Assembly: GCA_020161755.1 (NCBI GenBank)
Contig: JAIUOS010000002.1
Location: 124,001-188,000, forward strand
Direction of reading: 5' to 3'
DNA from: Actinomycetota bacterium
GTDB taxonomy: Bacteria > Actinomycetota > Actinomycetes > Propionibacteriales > Propionibacteriaceae
Length of the DNA stretch: 64,000 nucleotides
Shown here: positions 8,420-16,076 of the stretch, piece after piece
Layout of the letters: every line of letters begins with the position of its first letter
Position numbering within the stretch: position 1 is the stretch's first letter
Position numbers and translations under genes: made by a program
The notes under the pieces: model-generated
Told to the model about the DNA's origin: nothing
Databases searched by the model: none
The model's input: only the letters and a program-made list of their open reading frames with translations

Positions 8420-9001
8420 ATGGTGACGCGTGTAGTCGTCGCGGTCACGAGCGTGGCGGTGTTGTGCCTGGTGGGCTGTACCCCGTCCGTGACCGAGACC
8501 GTGTCCCCGACACCGCCGGCCACGAGTCCTGTCGCCACGTCGTCTCCGACCGCGACGCCCACGACCACACCGGAGTGGTCGGCCGAACAGCAGGCCGCTG
8601 TGAATGCGGTCGAGAAGTGGTACCTGATCTACAACGAGGCCATGCGCCGCGAACGCGACCCCAATGACCTGGCCCGGGCTGCTCGCGGGACTGCGTTGAC
8701 GGACGCCCAGGTGGCGTACAACAAGTTCGGCATGGCGGGACTCACGGTCGAGGGCGACATCACGATCTCGGAACTGATGCCCGGCGATCCGGTCGCCAAG
8801 GAGCGCCAAACGGTCCTCGTGCGGCTCTGCGAGGACATGACCAAGTGGAGCGTTCTCGACTCGGATGGAAACGACACCCTCTCGCTGGATTCGAAGGTTG
8901 TGCGCCCCTTGGTCATCACCGTCGAGGACTGGCCGGAGGACGGATGGTTTGTGACTTCGACCACCGGAGGAGAACAGTCATGCGCTGGCTCCGGTTCCTG
9001 A
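8420..9001 (+). CDS. Lipoprotein, first gene of the pilus operon
   Basis: A 193-residue protein with a lipoprotein signal: a short hydrophobic core ending in LCLVGC, the lipobox, with Cys near residue 17. A Thr/Pro/Ser-rich linker (residues 20-50) follows, then a compact domain of about 130 residues. The domain resembles the NTF2-like fold of small actinobacterial lipoproteins in outline (EQQAAVNAVEKWYLIYNE), but this is weak. The ATG has GAAGGAGGA 4 bp upstream. The last 22 bp overlap the next gene, so both are likely made together on the outer face of the membrane. Confidence 0.7.
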   Translation: MVTRVVVAVTSVAVLCLVGCTPSVTETVSPTPPATSPVATSSPTATPTTTPEWSAEQQAAVNAVEKWYLIYNEAMRRERDPNDLARAARGTALTDAQVAYNKFGMAGLTVEGDITISELMPGDPVAKERQTVLVRLCEDMTKWSVLDSDGNDTLSLDSKVVRPLVITVEDWPEDGWFVTSTTGGEQSCAGSGS

Positions 9002-9873
9002 TCGCCCTTGCGGTGGCTGCGGTGTTGCTCCTGGGCAACCCGACTTCGGCGTCCGGTGACGCACGTCCGGGGTGCAAGTCCGTCGTGAAGGTCGACAAGG
9101 ACCGCACCATCTCGATCGAGATCGTCTGCGACCAGTCGGGCGAAGCCGGGGCGGCCTTCACCTCCGGCAGGCGCGTATGCATGTTCGGCAAGTCGGAGGT
9201 GCCCTGCAAGTCTGACCAGGGCACGTGGTACTCACCGAGGCAGTGCTACATCAGCCGGGTCGACCCTCCACCGGACTTCTCCTACCCGGCTTGGGAGGGT
9301 CGAACCACCGGGAGCCTCTACTACTGCCGCCTCAGCGGCTTGGACGTGGGGACTCCAATGGTCATCTGGATCGGCAGTTCAACCCCTCCACCAGACCCGG
9401 AGGAGCTCGCCCGACGGGCGGTCAATCAGATGCAACTGAAGCCGATCACGATCGGAATCGTGCCGAACGACGGCCCTGACTCGGTGGGTCTGGTGGGGAT
9501 GCCGATCTGGCTGTGGGCGGACAGCCCCTCCGACCAGACGATGGGGCCCATCTCCCGGTCCGCGTCGGAGGGTGGCTACACGGTGACAGCGACCGCCGAG
9601 GTCGAGCGCGTGCGCTGGTCGATGGGCGACGGGGGAGTGAAGACCTGCACTGGGCCGGGGACGCCGTACAAGCTGAAGTACGGGATCACGGAGTCGCCGA
9701 CGTGTGGCTACCGGTTCGAGAAGCAGGGCGAGTTCACGGTGGCGGCCCGGTCGGACTGGCTAGTGCGGTGGTCAGGTATCGGGGAGACGGGAACGTTCCG
9801 GATCTATCTGACCCAGAACACCCAGGTCGTGATTGGTGAGTTGAACGTCCTGACTGTCAGCGAAGGGAGCTGA
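8980..9873 (+). CDS. Secreted protein of the pilus operon
   Basis: A 297-residue protein with a Sec signal peptide (MRWLRFLIALAVAAVLLL, cleavage after TSASG near residue 27). The mature protein has several Cys (CKS, CDQ, CMF, CYI, CRL, CTG, CGY) that could form disulphides, and ends in a beta-rich region (YRFEKQGEFTVAARSDW). Actinobacterial pilus and conjugation loci often carry such an exported protein, but I know no function. GGAGGAG at 8966-8972 supports ATG 8980. The gene overlaps the lipoprotein gene by 22 bp and precedes the SAF-domain gene by 5 bp. Confidence 0.7.
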   Translation: MRWLRFLIALAVAAVLLLGNPTSASGDARPGCKSVVKVDKDRTISIEIVCDQSGEAGAAFTSGRRVCMFGKSEVPCKSDQGTWYSPRQCYISRVDPPPDFSYPAWEGRTTGSLYYCRLSGLDVGTPMVIWIGSSTPPPDPEELARRAVNQMQLKPITIGIVPNDGPDSVGLVGMPIWLWADSPSDQTMGPISRSASEGGYTVTATAEVERVRWSMGDGGVKTCTGPGTPYKLKYGITESPTCGYRFEKQGEFTVAARSDWLVRWSGIGETGTFRIYLTQNTQVVIGELNVLTVSEGS

Positions 9874-9878
9874 GTCGC

Positions 9879-10547
9879 ATGTCGGTCCTGAGCATGAGGA
9901 AGCAGGACACACCGTCTCCTGACCCTGTGAGCAGAGCGCGGACGCTGGCCCGGCCGCCGAAGGTCCGTCGGCGGCCTCTGGTGCTGGTGGGCGCGATCGC
10001 CGCCGTCCTGATTGGGGCGTTGGTGGCTGTGTGGATCTGGACGACGTCGGCGACCGCGACCGACGTGGTCGCGGTTCGTGAGGCGGTGCAGCGAGGCGAG
10101 GTGATCGACCGCGCGGATCTGGAGGTGGTGAAGGTTGGCCTCGACCCGTCGCTCGACATTGTGCCCGCCTCGCGGATCGATCAGGTCGCCGGCCAGCGGG
10201 CCGCAACAGACTTGGCGCCGGGCGGGCTGCTGGCGGCAGGGTCGGTGACGAACGAGGTGTTGCCGAAGGCCGGGGAAGCGCTGGTCGGCGTCGGACTGGC
10301 GCCGACGATGCTCCCGGCCGAACCGCTCCTGGCTGGCGATCACGTGCGAATCGTCGAGACGCCGGGCCAGCAGGGTGAGGTCGTCACGGCGCCGGTGGTG
10401 ATGGAGGCGGTCGTCTCCCGGGTCACGATCCTCGAGACCGGCGTCACCTTGGTGGATGTGCTGGTGCCGACGGAGAAGTCGGCCGAGTTGGCCGCCAGGG
10501 CTGCGACCGGGCGGGTGGCGCTCGTCCTTGAGTCGCGGGAGCGGTGA
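9879..10547 (+). CDS. SAF-domain membrane protein (CpaB/FlgA-like)
   Basis: A 222-residue protein with one transmembrane helix (residues 38-60, LVLVGAIAAVLIGALVAVW). It is followed by a SAF domain (about 65-125): VVAVREAVQRGEVIDRADLE, then DLAPGGLLAAGSV. CpaB/RcpC proteins of Tad pili have this layout and anchor or guide the pilus; in Gram-positive bacteria there is no outer-membrane secretin for it to meet. It is directly followed by the CpaE-like ATPase and TadA, which supports a role in Tad assembly. Confidence 0.75.
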   Translation: MSVLSMRKQDTPSPDPVSRARTLARPPKVRRRPLVLVGAIAAVLIGALVAVWIWTTSATATDVVAVREAVQRGEVIDRADLEVVKVGLDPSLDIVPASRIDQVAGQRAATDLAPGGLLAAGSVTNEVLPKAGEALVGVGLAPTMLPAEPLLAGDHVRIVETPGQQGEVVTAPVVMEAVVSRVTILETGVTLVDVLVPTEKSAELAARAATGRVALVLESRER

Positions 10548-10553
10548 TGGCGC

Positions 10554-11333
10554 ATGGCTGTGTTCGCATGCGCTTCGGCGTCTGGTTCTCCCGGGGTCAC
10601 CACGACGGTGCTGGCGTTGGCGTGCGAGTGGCCGCGTCCGGTGGTGGTGGTCGAGGCTGACCCGACGGCGGGGTCGGCGATCCTGGCTGGCTTCTTCCGC
10701 GGAGTGGTCGAGCCGACCGGCGGTCTGGTGGAGTTGATGGTCGCGCAGCGCCAGGATCAGCTGGCCGAGCGCCTGCCGTCGGTGTTGCTGCCGATCCCGG
10801 ACTCGCCGGTGAAGGTGTTGCCGGGCATCCAGACCCGCGCCCAGGCTTCAGGGCTGGAGTCGGTGTGGTCGCCGCTGCTGACCGCCCTGCGTGACCTGGA
10901 CGACACCGGGACGGACGTCCTGGTCGATGCGGGACGTCTGCCGTGGACGGACTCGCTGAACCCGCTCGTGCTCGGCGCGGACGTGATGCTCTTGGTAGCC
11001 GGGTCGAACCTGCCGGTGGTCGCGAAGACCCGCGCCCTCGCCACGGACTTCGCCGACCAGCGCCCGTCCGGCATCGGTCTGCTGATCATCGGCCCGAACC
11101 GGCCGTACGGCATCGGTGAGGTCGCGAAGGCCCTCGGCCTGCCGGCCGTGGGACGGATCGAGTGGGACGCCCGCGCCGCGGCCGTCTACTCCCAGGGTGA
11201 CGCGCCTCCCCGTCACGCAGAGCGCTCGGCGTTCCAGGCCAGCATCCGGGCCACCGGCGAGGCGATCCGGGCCTTCGCCGACTCCGCTCGCCGTCCCGCG
11301 AGTCCGTCTCTCAGCATCGGAGGTGTCCGGTGA
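10554..11333 (+). CDS. CpaE/TadZ-like MinD-family ATPase
   Basis: A 259-residue P-loop protein of the ParA/MinD type. The N-terminal ASGSPGVTTTVLALA is a deviant Walker A lacking the usual Lys, and EADPTAGSAI is the following ParA-like D-motif. TDVLVDAGRL near residue 120 corresponds to Walker B. In Tad systems TadZ/CpaE positions the pilus machine at a cell pole, and degenerate P-loops are common. ATG 10554 follows the SAF gene stop by 6 bp. Its own stop overlaps the GTG of tadA. Confidence 0.75.
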   Translation: MAVFACASASGSPGVTTTVLALACEWPRPVVVVEADPTAGSAILAGFFRGVVEPTGGLVELMVAQRQDQLAERLPSVLLPIPDSPVKVLPGIQTRAQASGLESVWSPLLTALRDLDDTGTDVLVDAGRLPWTDSLNPLVLGADVMLLVAGSNLPVVAKTRALATDFADQRPSGIGLLIIGPNRPYGIGEVAKALGLPAVGRIEWDARAAAVYSQGDAPPRHAERSAFQASIRATGEAIRAFADSARRPASPSLSIGGVR

Positions 11334-12883
11334 ACGCAGACCCCAACCCGCAGGCAGACCGCCCGTCCCTGGACAGACTGGCGCTGTTCCGGGCCACCCC
11401 GGGTGGCGACTCCACGGCTGGAGCGGGCCGGGTGCGCTCGAGCTTCCGGCTCAACCCCGTCGGCGCCCGTCCGGAGATCCGGCTGGTGGTCTCCGAGGCG
11501 GAACTGTTCGACCCTGTCCCCGAAGCTGTGCTGCCGCCGACGGTGACGCCCGGGTTCTCGATCGACTGGAAGCTGGTCGCGGCGTTCCGCGGCAAGGCGG
11601 CCGAGGCTCTCACCCAACGGTTGGGGCAGGCGACCTCCCGCGAGGCGCAGCAGGAGCTGGGACGGGCGATCATCACCGAGTTGCTGGATGCTGCCGCAGA
11701 CGAGGCGGTGACCGCCGGTCGGCCGACGTGGACTCGGGCCGAGCAGGCGGGGTTGGCGCAGGCCGTCTTCGACTCGTTGTTCCGGTTGGGACGGCTCCAG
11801 CCGCTGGTGGACGACGATCGGGTGGAGAACATCATCATCCTGGGCCACGATCGGGTGTGGCTGGAGCTCGTCGACGGAACGCTCATTCCGGGTCCGGCTG
11901 TCGCCGATTCCGACGAGGAGCTGATCGAGTTCATCAGCTTCCTGGCCTCCCGTGAGGGTTCGGCCCGCTCGTTCTCCGAGGCGCACCCGTCCCTGGACCT
12001 GCGGCTGGCGGACGGGTCGCGGCTGTCGGCGACGAACTGGGTGACCTCGACGCCGTCGATCGTGATCCGCCGCCACCGGTTGGTCGACGTCACCCTGGAC
12101 GACTTGGTGCGGCTGGGCACCCTGACCCCGGTGATGGCGACATTCCTGAGGGCGGCGGTGAAGGCCGAGTTGTCGATCGTGGTCGCTGGAGCACAGGGTG
12201 CGGGCAAGACCACGCTGTTGCGCGCGTTGTGCAACGAGATCGACCCGCTGGAGCAGCTCGCCACGTTCGAGGATCCGCACGAGCTGTTCCTCGACGAACT
12301 GCGGGACCGGCACGCGGTCGTGCACGCCTTCGAAGCCCGCCACGGGTCGGGCGAGATCGGCGCGGACGGCAGGCCGGCCGGCGAGTTCGGCCTGGACATG
12401 GCCCTGCCGGTCAGCCAACGCAAGAACGTGGCACGTCAGATCGTCGGAGAAGTCCGGGGCCCGGAGGCATGGTTGATGATCAAGGCGATGGAATCCGGGT
12501 CTGGATCGCTGTCGACCACCCATGCCGCCTCGGCGGCGGACGCGATGGACAAGCTGGTGACCTGCTGTATGGAAGCCGGCCGGCACGTGTCGAGTGAATT
12601 GGCGGCCCGCAAGCTTGGGCGGGCGATCGACCTGGTCGTTCACATCCGACTCGACAACACGACCGACGTCGACGGTACCAGGCACCGCCGCCGAGCCGTT
12701 TCCGAGATCGTCGCCGTCGGGCAGGGCGAGGTCGACCTGGGCTACGCCATCACGACGGTGTTCAGCCCAGTGCCGAACGCGCCCGCGTCACCGACCTTGC
12801 TGCCCGACCACCTGCGGATGCTGGCCCGCCACGGCTTCGACATCGACACCTTCCACGCCCAGGCGACAGGAGCCCGACGATGA
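11330..12883 (+). CDS. tadA: Tad pilus assembly ATPase (TadA/CpaF family)
   Basis: A 517-residue secretion ATPase that would power assembly of the Flp pilus. Walker A GAQGAGKTT is at about residues 286-294, and FEDPHELFLDEL follows as the Asp box. STTHAASAADAMDKL is the His box, which in this family senses ATP. An N-terminal domain of about 150 residues precedes the NTPase. The GTG start overlaps the preceding TGA, and the stop overlaps the tadB ATG, so the genes are tightly coupled. The fold is shared with VirB11, but the neighbours (tadB, tadC, flp, TadE-like) settle it as TadA. Confidence 0.9.
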   Translation: MNADPNPQADRPSLDRLALFRATPGGDSTAGAGRVRSSFRLNPVGARPEIRLVVSEAELFDPVPEAVLPPTVTPGFSIDWKLVAAFRGKAAEALTQRLGQATSREAQQELGRAIITELLDAAADEAVTAGRPTWTRAEQAGLAQAVFDSLFRLGRLQPLVDDDRVENIIILGHDRVWLELVDGTLIPGPAVADSDEELIEFISFLASREGSARSFSEAHPSLDLRLADGSRLSATNWVTSTPSIVIRRHRLVDVTLDDLVRLGTLTPVMATFLRAAVKAELSIVVAGAQGAGKTTLLRALCNEIDPLEQLATFEDPHELFLDELRDRHAVVHAFEARHGSGEIGADGRPAGEFGLDMALPVSQRKNVARQIVGEVRGPEAWLMIKAMESGSGSLSTTHAASAADAMDKLVTCCMEAGRHVSSELAARKLGRAIDLVVHIRLDNTTDVDGTRHRRRAVSEIVAVGQGEVDLGYAITTVFSPVPNAPASPTLLPDHLRMLARHGFDIDTFHAQATGARR

Positions 12884-13743
12884 CCCCGCTGATCGCCGCA
12901 CTGTCGGGTGGCCTGATCGCCGCCGGCCTGGTCATGTTCGTGCTCTGGCTGTGGCCTGCCGAACCGGACGTCGCCAAGCCCCGCCGCAGCCCCGGCCTGA
13001 TGATCCGATGGCGGCGCATTCCGGCCCGCAGCCGCTGGTCCGTCGTCGGGGGTATCGGCCTCGGCCTACTGGTGGCTGTCTTCACGGGGTGGTGGATCGC
13101 CGTCCTCGTGATCCCGGTCGCCGCCGTCGGGCTCCCCGTCTTGATCATCGGCACTCCAGAGAAGTCCCACATCGAACGCATGGAAGCCATGGCTGAGTGG
13201 ACCCGCGGACTGGCCGGCGTGTTGAGCGCGGGCATCGGCCTCGAACAGGCCCTGGTCGCGATGCTCAAGTCGACCCCGCCCGCGATCGGCAAGGAAGTCC
13301 GGTCCCTGGTGGGCCGGATGCAGGCCCGCTGGTCGAGCGAGGACGCCCTGCGCGCCTTGGCCGACGACCTCGACGACCCGACCGGAGACCTGATCGCCGC
13401 CTATCTGATTCTCGGCGCCCGAAGGCGTGGCGGCAGCCTCGCGACCGTCCTGCAGACCTTGGCGGACTCGGTTGCTGAGGATGTGGCAGCCCGCCGCCAG
13501 GTCGAGGCCGAACGCGCCAGGCCGCGGGGAGCGATGAGGTGGACCACCATCATCACCGCTGTCGGGCTGACGGCCTTCTCCCTCAGCGGTGCGATGGCCG
13601 GCTATTCCAGCCCGCTCGGGCAGATCGCCCTCGCCTGCCTGCTCGGCCTGTACGCCCTCACCTTGTTATGGATGCAGCGCCTGGCGACACCGAAGCCGCT
13701 GCCCAGGTTCATCGGGTCGTCGGTGAGGCAGGACCGGCCGTGA
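12880..13743 (+). CDS. tadB: Tad platform membrane protein TadB
   Basis: A 287-residue protein of the type II secretion F (T2SF) family. It has two N-terminal membrane helices (residues 6-26 and 53-90), a cytoplasmic helical domain carrying RMEAMAEWTRGLAGVLSAG, and two C-terminal helices. Together with TadC it forms the inner-membrane platform on which TadA acts. ATGA overlap with tadA and GTGA overlap with tadC. Confidence 0.85.
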   Translation: MTPLIAALSGGLIAAGLVMFVLWLWPAEPDVAKPRRSPGLMIRWRRIPARSRWSVVGGIGLGLLVAVFTGWWIAVLVIPVAAVGLPVLIIGTPEKSHIERMEAMAEWTRGLAGVLSAGIGLEQALVAMLKSTPPAIGKEVRSLVGRMQARWSSEDALRALADDLDDPTGDLIAAYLILGARRRGGSLATVLQTLADSVAEDVAARRQVEAERARPRGAMRWTTIITAVGLTAFSLSGAMAGYSSPLGQIALACLLGLYALTLLWMQRLATPKPLPRFIGSSVRQDRP

Positions 13744-14633
13744 CCGGCATCTGGATCGCCGCCATCGCCGGAGCCCTCGTGGCCGCCGGTCTGGTGGGCA
13801 TCGTCTGGTACCTGATCCCCGCCAGTGTCGACGTTGTCGATGGCCTCGACCGGCTGCTGACCCCAACTCGGCCCCGCGAGGCCGCCGAGACCCCGACCAC
13901 GAGCACCGAGCGGATCGGCCACTGGACGCTGCGCCACCTCCCGCCCGCGCTGTGGAAGATGGCGCCGCTGCGCGACCTGGAGATCCTGCGCAAGTCGGTG
14001 AGCGAGTTCTACGGCGAGAAGGCTCTTGTCGCGATCATCGGGCTGGTCACAGTTCCTGCGCTGACCTGGGTGCTCAGCTTCGCCGGGCTGCGCCTGCCGA
14101 TCGCGATCCCCGTCGGCGCCACGATCGCGATCGCGGCCGGGCTGTGGTTCCTCCCCGACATCGACGTCCGCCAGCGAGCGGCCGAGGCCCGGTCCGAGTT
14201 CGGCCGCGCGCTGGGTGCCTACATCGAACTGGTCGCGATGGAACGCCAGTCCGGCTCCGGCGCCCGCCAAGCCCTCGAGATTGCCGCCACCGTCGGCGAC
14301 TCCTGGGTTTTCACCCGCATCAGCCAGGAACTCGCCCGCTCCGGCTGGGCCGGCCAGACCCCGTGGGAGGCCCTGCACAACCTCGGCGAGCAACTCGGGC
14401 TGTCCGCCCTGGGTGACCTGTCGGACATCATGCGGCTCGGTGGCGAGGAGGGCGCTCAGGTCGTCACGACGCTGCGGGCCCGGGCCGGAGCGAGCCGCAC
14501 CCAGATGCGCACCGACGCCGTCGCCCACGCCAACAACACCGCCGAGCGCCTCACCCTGCCCGGCATGGTCATGGCCGCACTGTTCACCGTGATCCTCTTG
14601 GCGCCAGGACTGGCCGCCATGTTCGTCGGATAG
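13740..14633 (+). CDS. tadC: Tad platform membrane protein TadC
   Basis: A 297-residue T2SF-family protein and partner of TadB. Membrane helices are at about residues 2-24, 95-140 and the C-terminus (MVMAALFTVILLAPGLAAMF). The central segment EFGRALGAYIELVAMERQSG is the typical T2SF start of the cytoplasmic domain. GTG 13740 overlaps the tadB stop (13741-13743). A longer open frame upstream lies wholly inside tadB and is not used. A 25-bp gap with GAAAGGAA leads to the pilin gene. Confidence 0.85.
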   Translation: MTGIWIAAIAGALVAAGLVGIVWYLIPASVDVVDGLDRLLTPTRPREAAETPTTSTERIGHWTLRHLPPALWKMAPLRDLEILRKSVSEFYGEKALVAIIGLVTVPALTWVLSFAGLRLPIAIPVGATIAIAAGLWFLPDIDVRQRAAEARSEFGRALGAYIELVAMERQSGSGARQALEIAATVGDSWVFTRISQELARSGWAGQTPWEALHNLGEQLGLSALGDLSDIMRLGGEEGAQVVTTLRARAGASRTQMRTDAVAHANNTAERLTLPGMVMAALFTVILLAPGLAAMFVG

Positions 14634-14658
14634 CACTCCCTCCGAAAGGAACCCTGAA

Positions 14659-14853
14659 GTGAAGTACCTCATCGCATTCCAGCTGGCCAGCCAGCAACTG
14701 CTGGCCCGCGCCACCCAGCCGCGTCCCCGGGACGAACGTGGTGCCACGACCGTCGAGTACGTCCTGTGGACCGCATTCGCCGTCCTCATCGTCGGCGTCG
14801 CGATCGCTGTGATCACCGGCTACGTCAACACCCAACTCGCCAAGATCGGCTGA
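14659..14853 (+). CDS. flp: Flp-type prepilin
   Basis: A 64-residue protein with the Flp pilin pattern: a basic leader, then RGATTVEYVLWTAFAVLIVG. Gly before ATTVEY is the expected prepilin peptidase site, Glu follows at position +5 of the mature chain, and the hydrophobic helix forms the filament core. The mature pilin would be about 36 residues. A GTG start follows GAAAGG by 10 bp. It lies between tadC and the TadE-like genes. No prepilin peptidase (TadV/CpaA) gene is found in the window, so maturation must depend on one elsewhere. Confidence 0.85.
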   Translation: MKYLIAFQLASQQLLARATQPRPRDERGATTVEYVLWTAFAVLIVGVAIAVITGYVNTQLAKIG

Positions 14854-14857
14854 CCAG

Positions 14858-15232
14858 ATGCGGCTGGCTGGCGGCGAGCGAGGCTCAGTCACGGTCGAGA
14901 TGGTGGTGCTGATGCCCGTCCTGCTCGGCACACTGTTCGGCGGCATCCAAGCGGGCGTGGTGTTCCACGCCCGCCACATCGCGATCGCCGCCGCCCAGGA
15001 AGGTGCCCGAACCGCAGCCGCCTACCAGGCGAGCCTTCCCGACGGGATCAGCACGGCCACAAGCGCCGCCACCGACTGGGCAGGCCAGTCCCTGACCGGC
15101 ATCAAGGTCACCGGACAACGCACCACCACGCGGGTCTCCATCACCGTTCAGGGCAGCGCTATCAGCCTCCTCCCGGGAGTGTCCTGGGCCATCGAACAGA
15201 CCGCCACCCTGCCCGTCGAAAGACTCGAATGA
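14858..15232 (+). CDS. TadE-like pseudopilin
   Basis: A 124-residue protein: short leader, RGSVTVEMVVLMPVLLGTLFGG as a TadE-type hydrophobic N-terminus with Glu at +5, then a periplasm-side domain of about 90 residues (AQEGARTAAAYQ). TadE-like minor pseudopilins are processed like the pilin and are needed for pilus assembly. ATG 14858 lies 4 bp after the flp stop. The stop overlaps the next ATG. Confidence 0.8.
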   Translation: MRLAGGERGSVTVEMVVLMPVLLGTLFGGIQAGVVFHARHIAIAAAQEGARTAAAYQASLPDGISTATSAATDWAGQSLTGIKVTGQRTTTRVSITVQGSAISLLPGVSWAIEQTATLPVERLE

Positions 15233-15663
15233 ACTCCAGGTGGCGCAACGAACGAGGCTCGGCCACGGTCGAAGCCGTAATCGGCGTGCCCGTGTTCGTG
15301 CTGCTGATCCTGCTCGCGATCATGGGCGGACGCGTCGCGCTGGCCAAGCAAGCCGTCGACGCCGCCACCGCCGACGCCGCCCGGGTCGCGTCGCTGTCCC
15401 GTGACGCCATCAAGGCCGAGAGCGACGCGATCGAAGTGGCCGAAGCCAGCCTCGCCAACCAGGGCATCACCTGTCTCGACACCACCATCACCGTCGACAC
15501 CGCGGCCCTGCGGCGTCCCGCCGGCACCCCGGGCGTGGTGACCGCCACCGTGTCATGCACCCTGCGGCTCGCGGACCTTGGACTGCCTGGGACGGCCAGT
15601 CGGACGATCACAGCCACGGTCGCCTCACCCATCGACACCTGGAGAGAGCGAGCCGGCCGATGA
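15229..15663 (+). CDS. Second TadE/TadF-like pseudopilin
   Basis: A 144-residue protein with the same plan as its neighbour: NERGSATVEAVIGVPVFVLLI near the N-terminus, then a soluble domain with one Cys pair (CLD, CTLRL). Start ATGA-overlaps the upstream gene and its stop overlaps the next ATG. Together with the genes on both sides it makes a run of three minor pseudopilins. Confidence 0.78.
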   Translation: MNSRWRNERGSATVEAVIGVPVFVLLILLAIMGGRVALAKQAVDAATADAARVASLSRDAIKAESDAIEVAEASLANQGITCLDTTITVDTAALRRPAGTPGVVTATVSCTLRLADLGLPGTASRTITATVASPIDTWRERAGR

Positions 15664-16076
15664 CGCACCGAGACGAACGCGGCGCGGTCACTGTGTGGCT
15701 GGCCGGCGCCAGCGTGCTCATGGTCAGCATCATCGGCATCACCGTCGACCTCGGCGGGCAACTCCACGCCAAGGAACGCGCCCACACCATCGCCGCCCAG
15801 GCCGCCCGCACCGCAGCCGAGCAGATCACCGCCGACGCCATGCTCGGCACGGAACCCAAACTGGACGTCGGCAGAGCCCGCACCGCCGCCAACGCCTACC
15901 TGCGCGCCGCCGGCGTCGACGGCACCGTGTCGATCAGCGGCGGGATTCGAATCACCGTCACAGTGGTCGACACCTACCAGCCCCTGTTCCTCGGCTCCAT
16001 CGGCGTCGGAACCCTCACCGTCTCGGCCAGCTCGACAGCCGAACTCAAGCGCGCCCTGGACGGGAGCGAACGATGA
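15660..16076 (+). CDS. TadG-like pilus-associated protein
   Basis: A 138-residue protein starting MTHRDERGAVTVWLAGASVLM. The membrane-embedded N-terminus resembles TadG/RcsB-type helices, and the following domain (AKERAHTIAAQAARTAAEQ) matches the TadG N-terminal pattern. It lacks the von Willebrand domain of full-length TadG, being much shorter. ATG 15660 overlaps the previous stop, which decides the start. Its stop overlaps the ATG of the LysM-BTAD gene. Confidence 0.7.
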   Translation: MTHRDERGAVTVWLAGASVLMVSIIGITVDLGGQLHAKERAHTIAAQAARTAAEQITADAMLGTEPKLDVGRARTAANAYLRAAGVDGTVSISGGIRITVTVVDTYQPLFLGSIGVGTLTVSASSTAELKRALDGSER

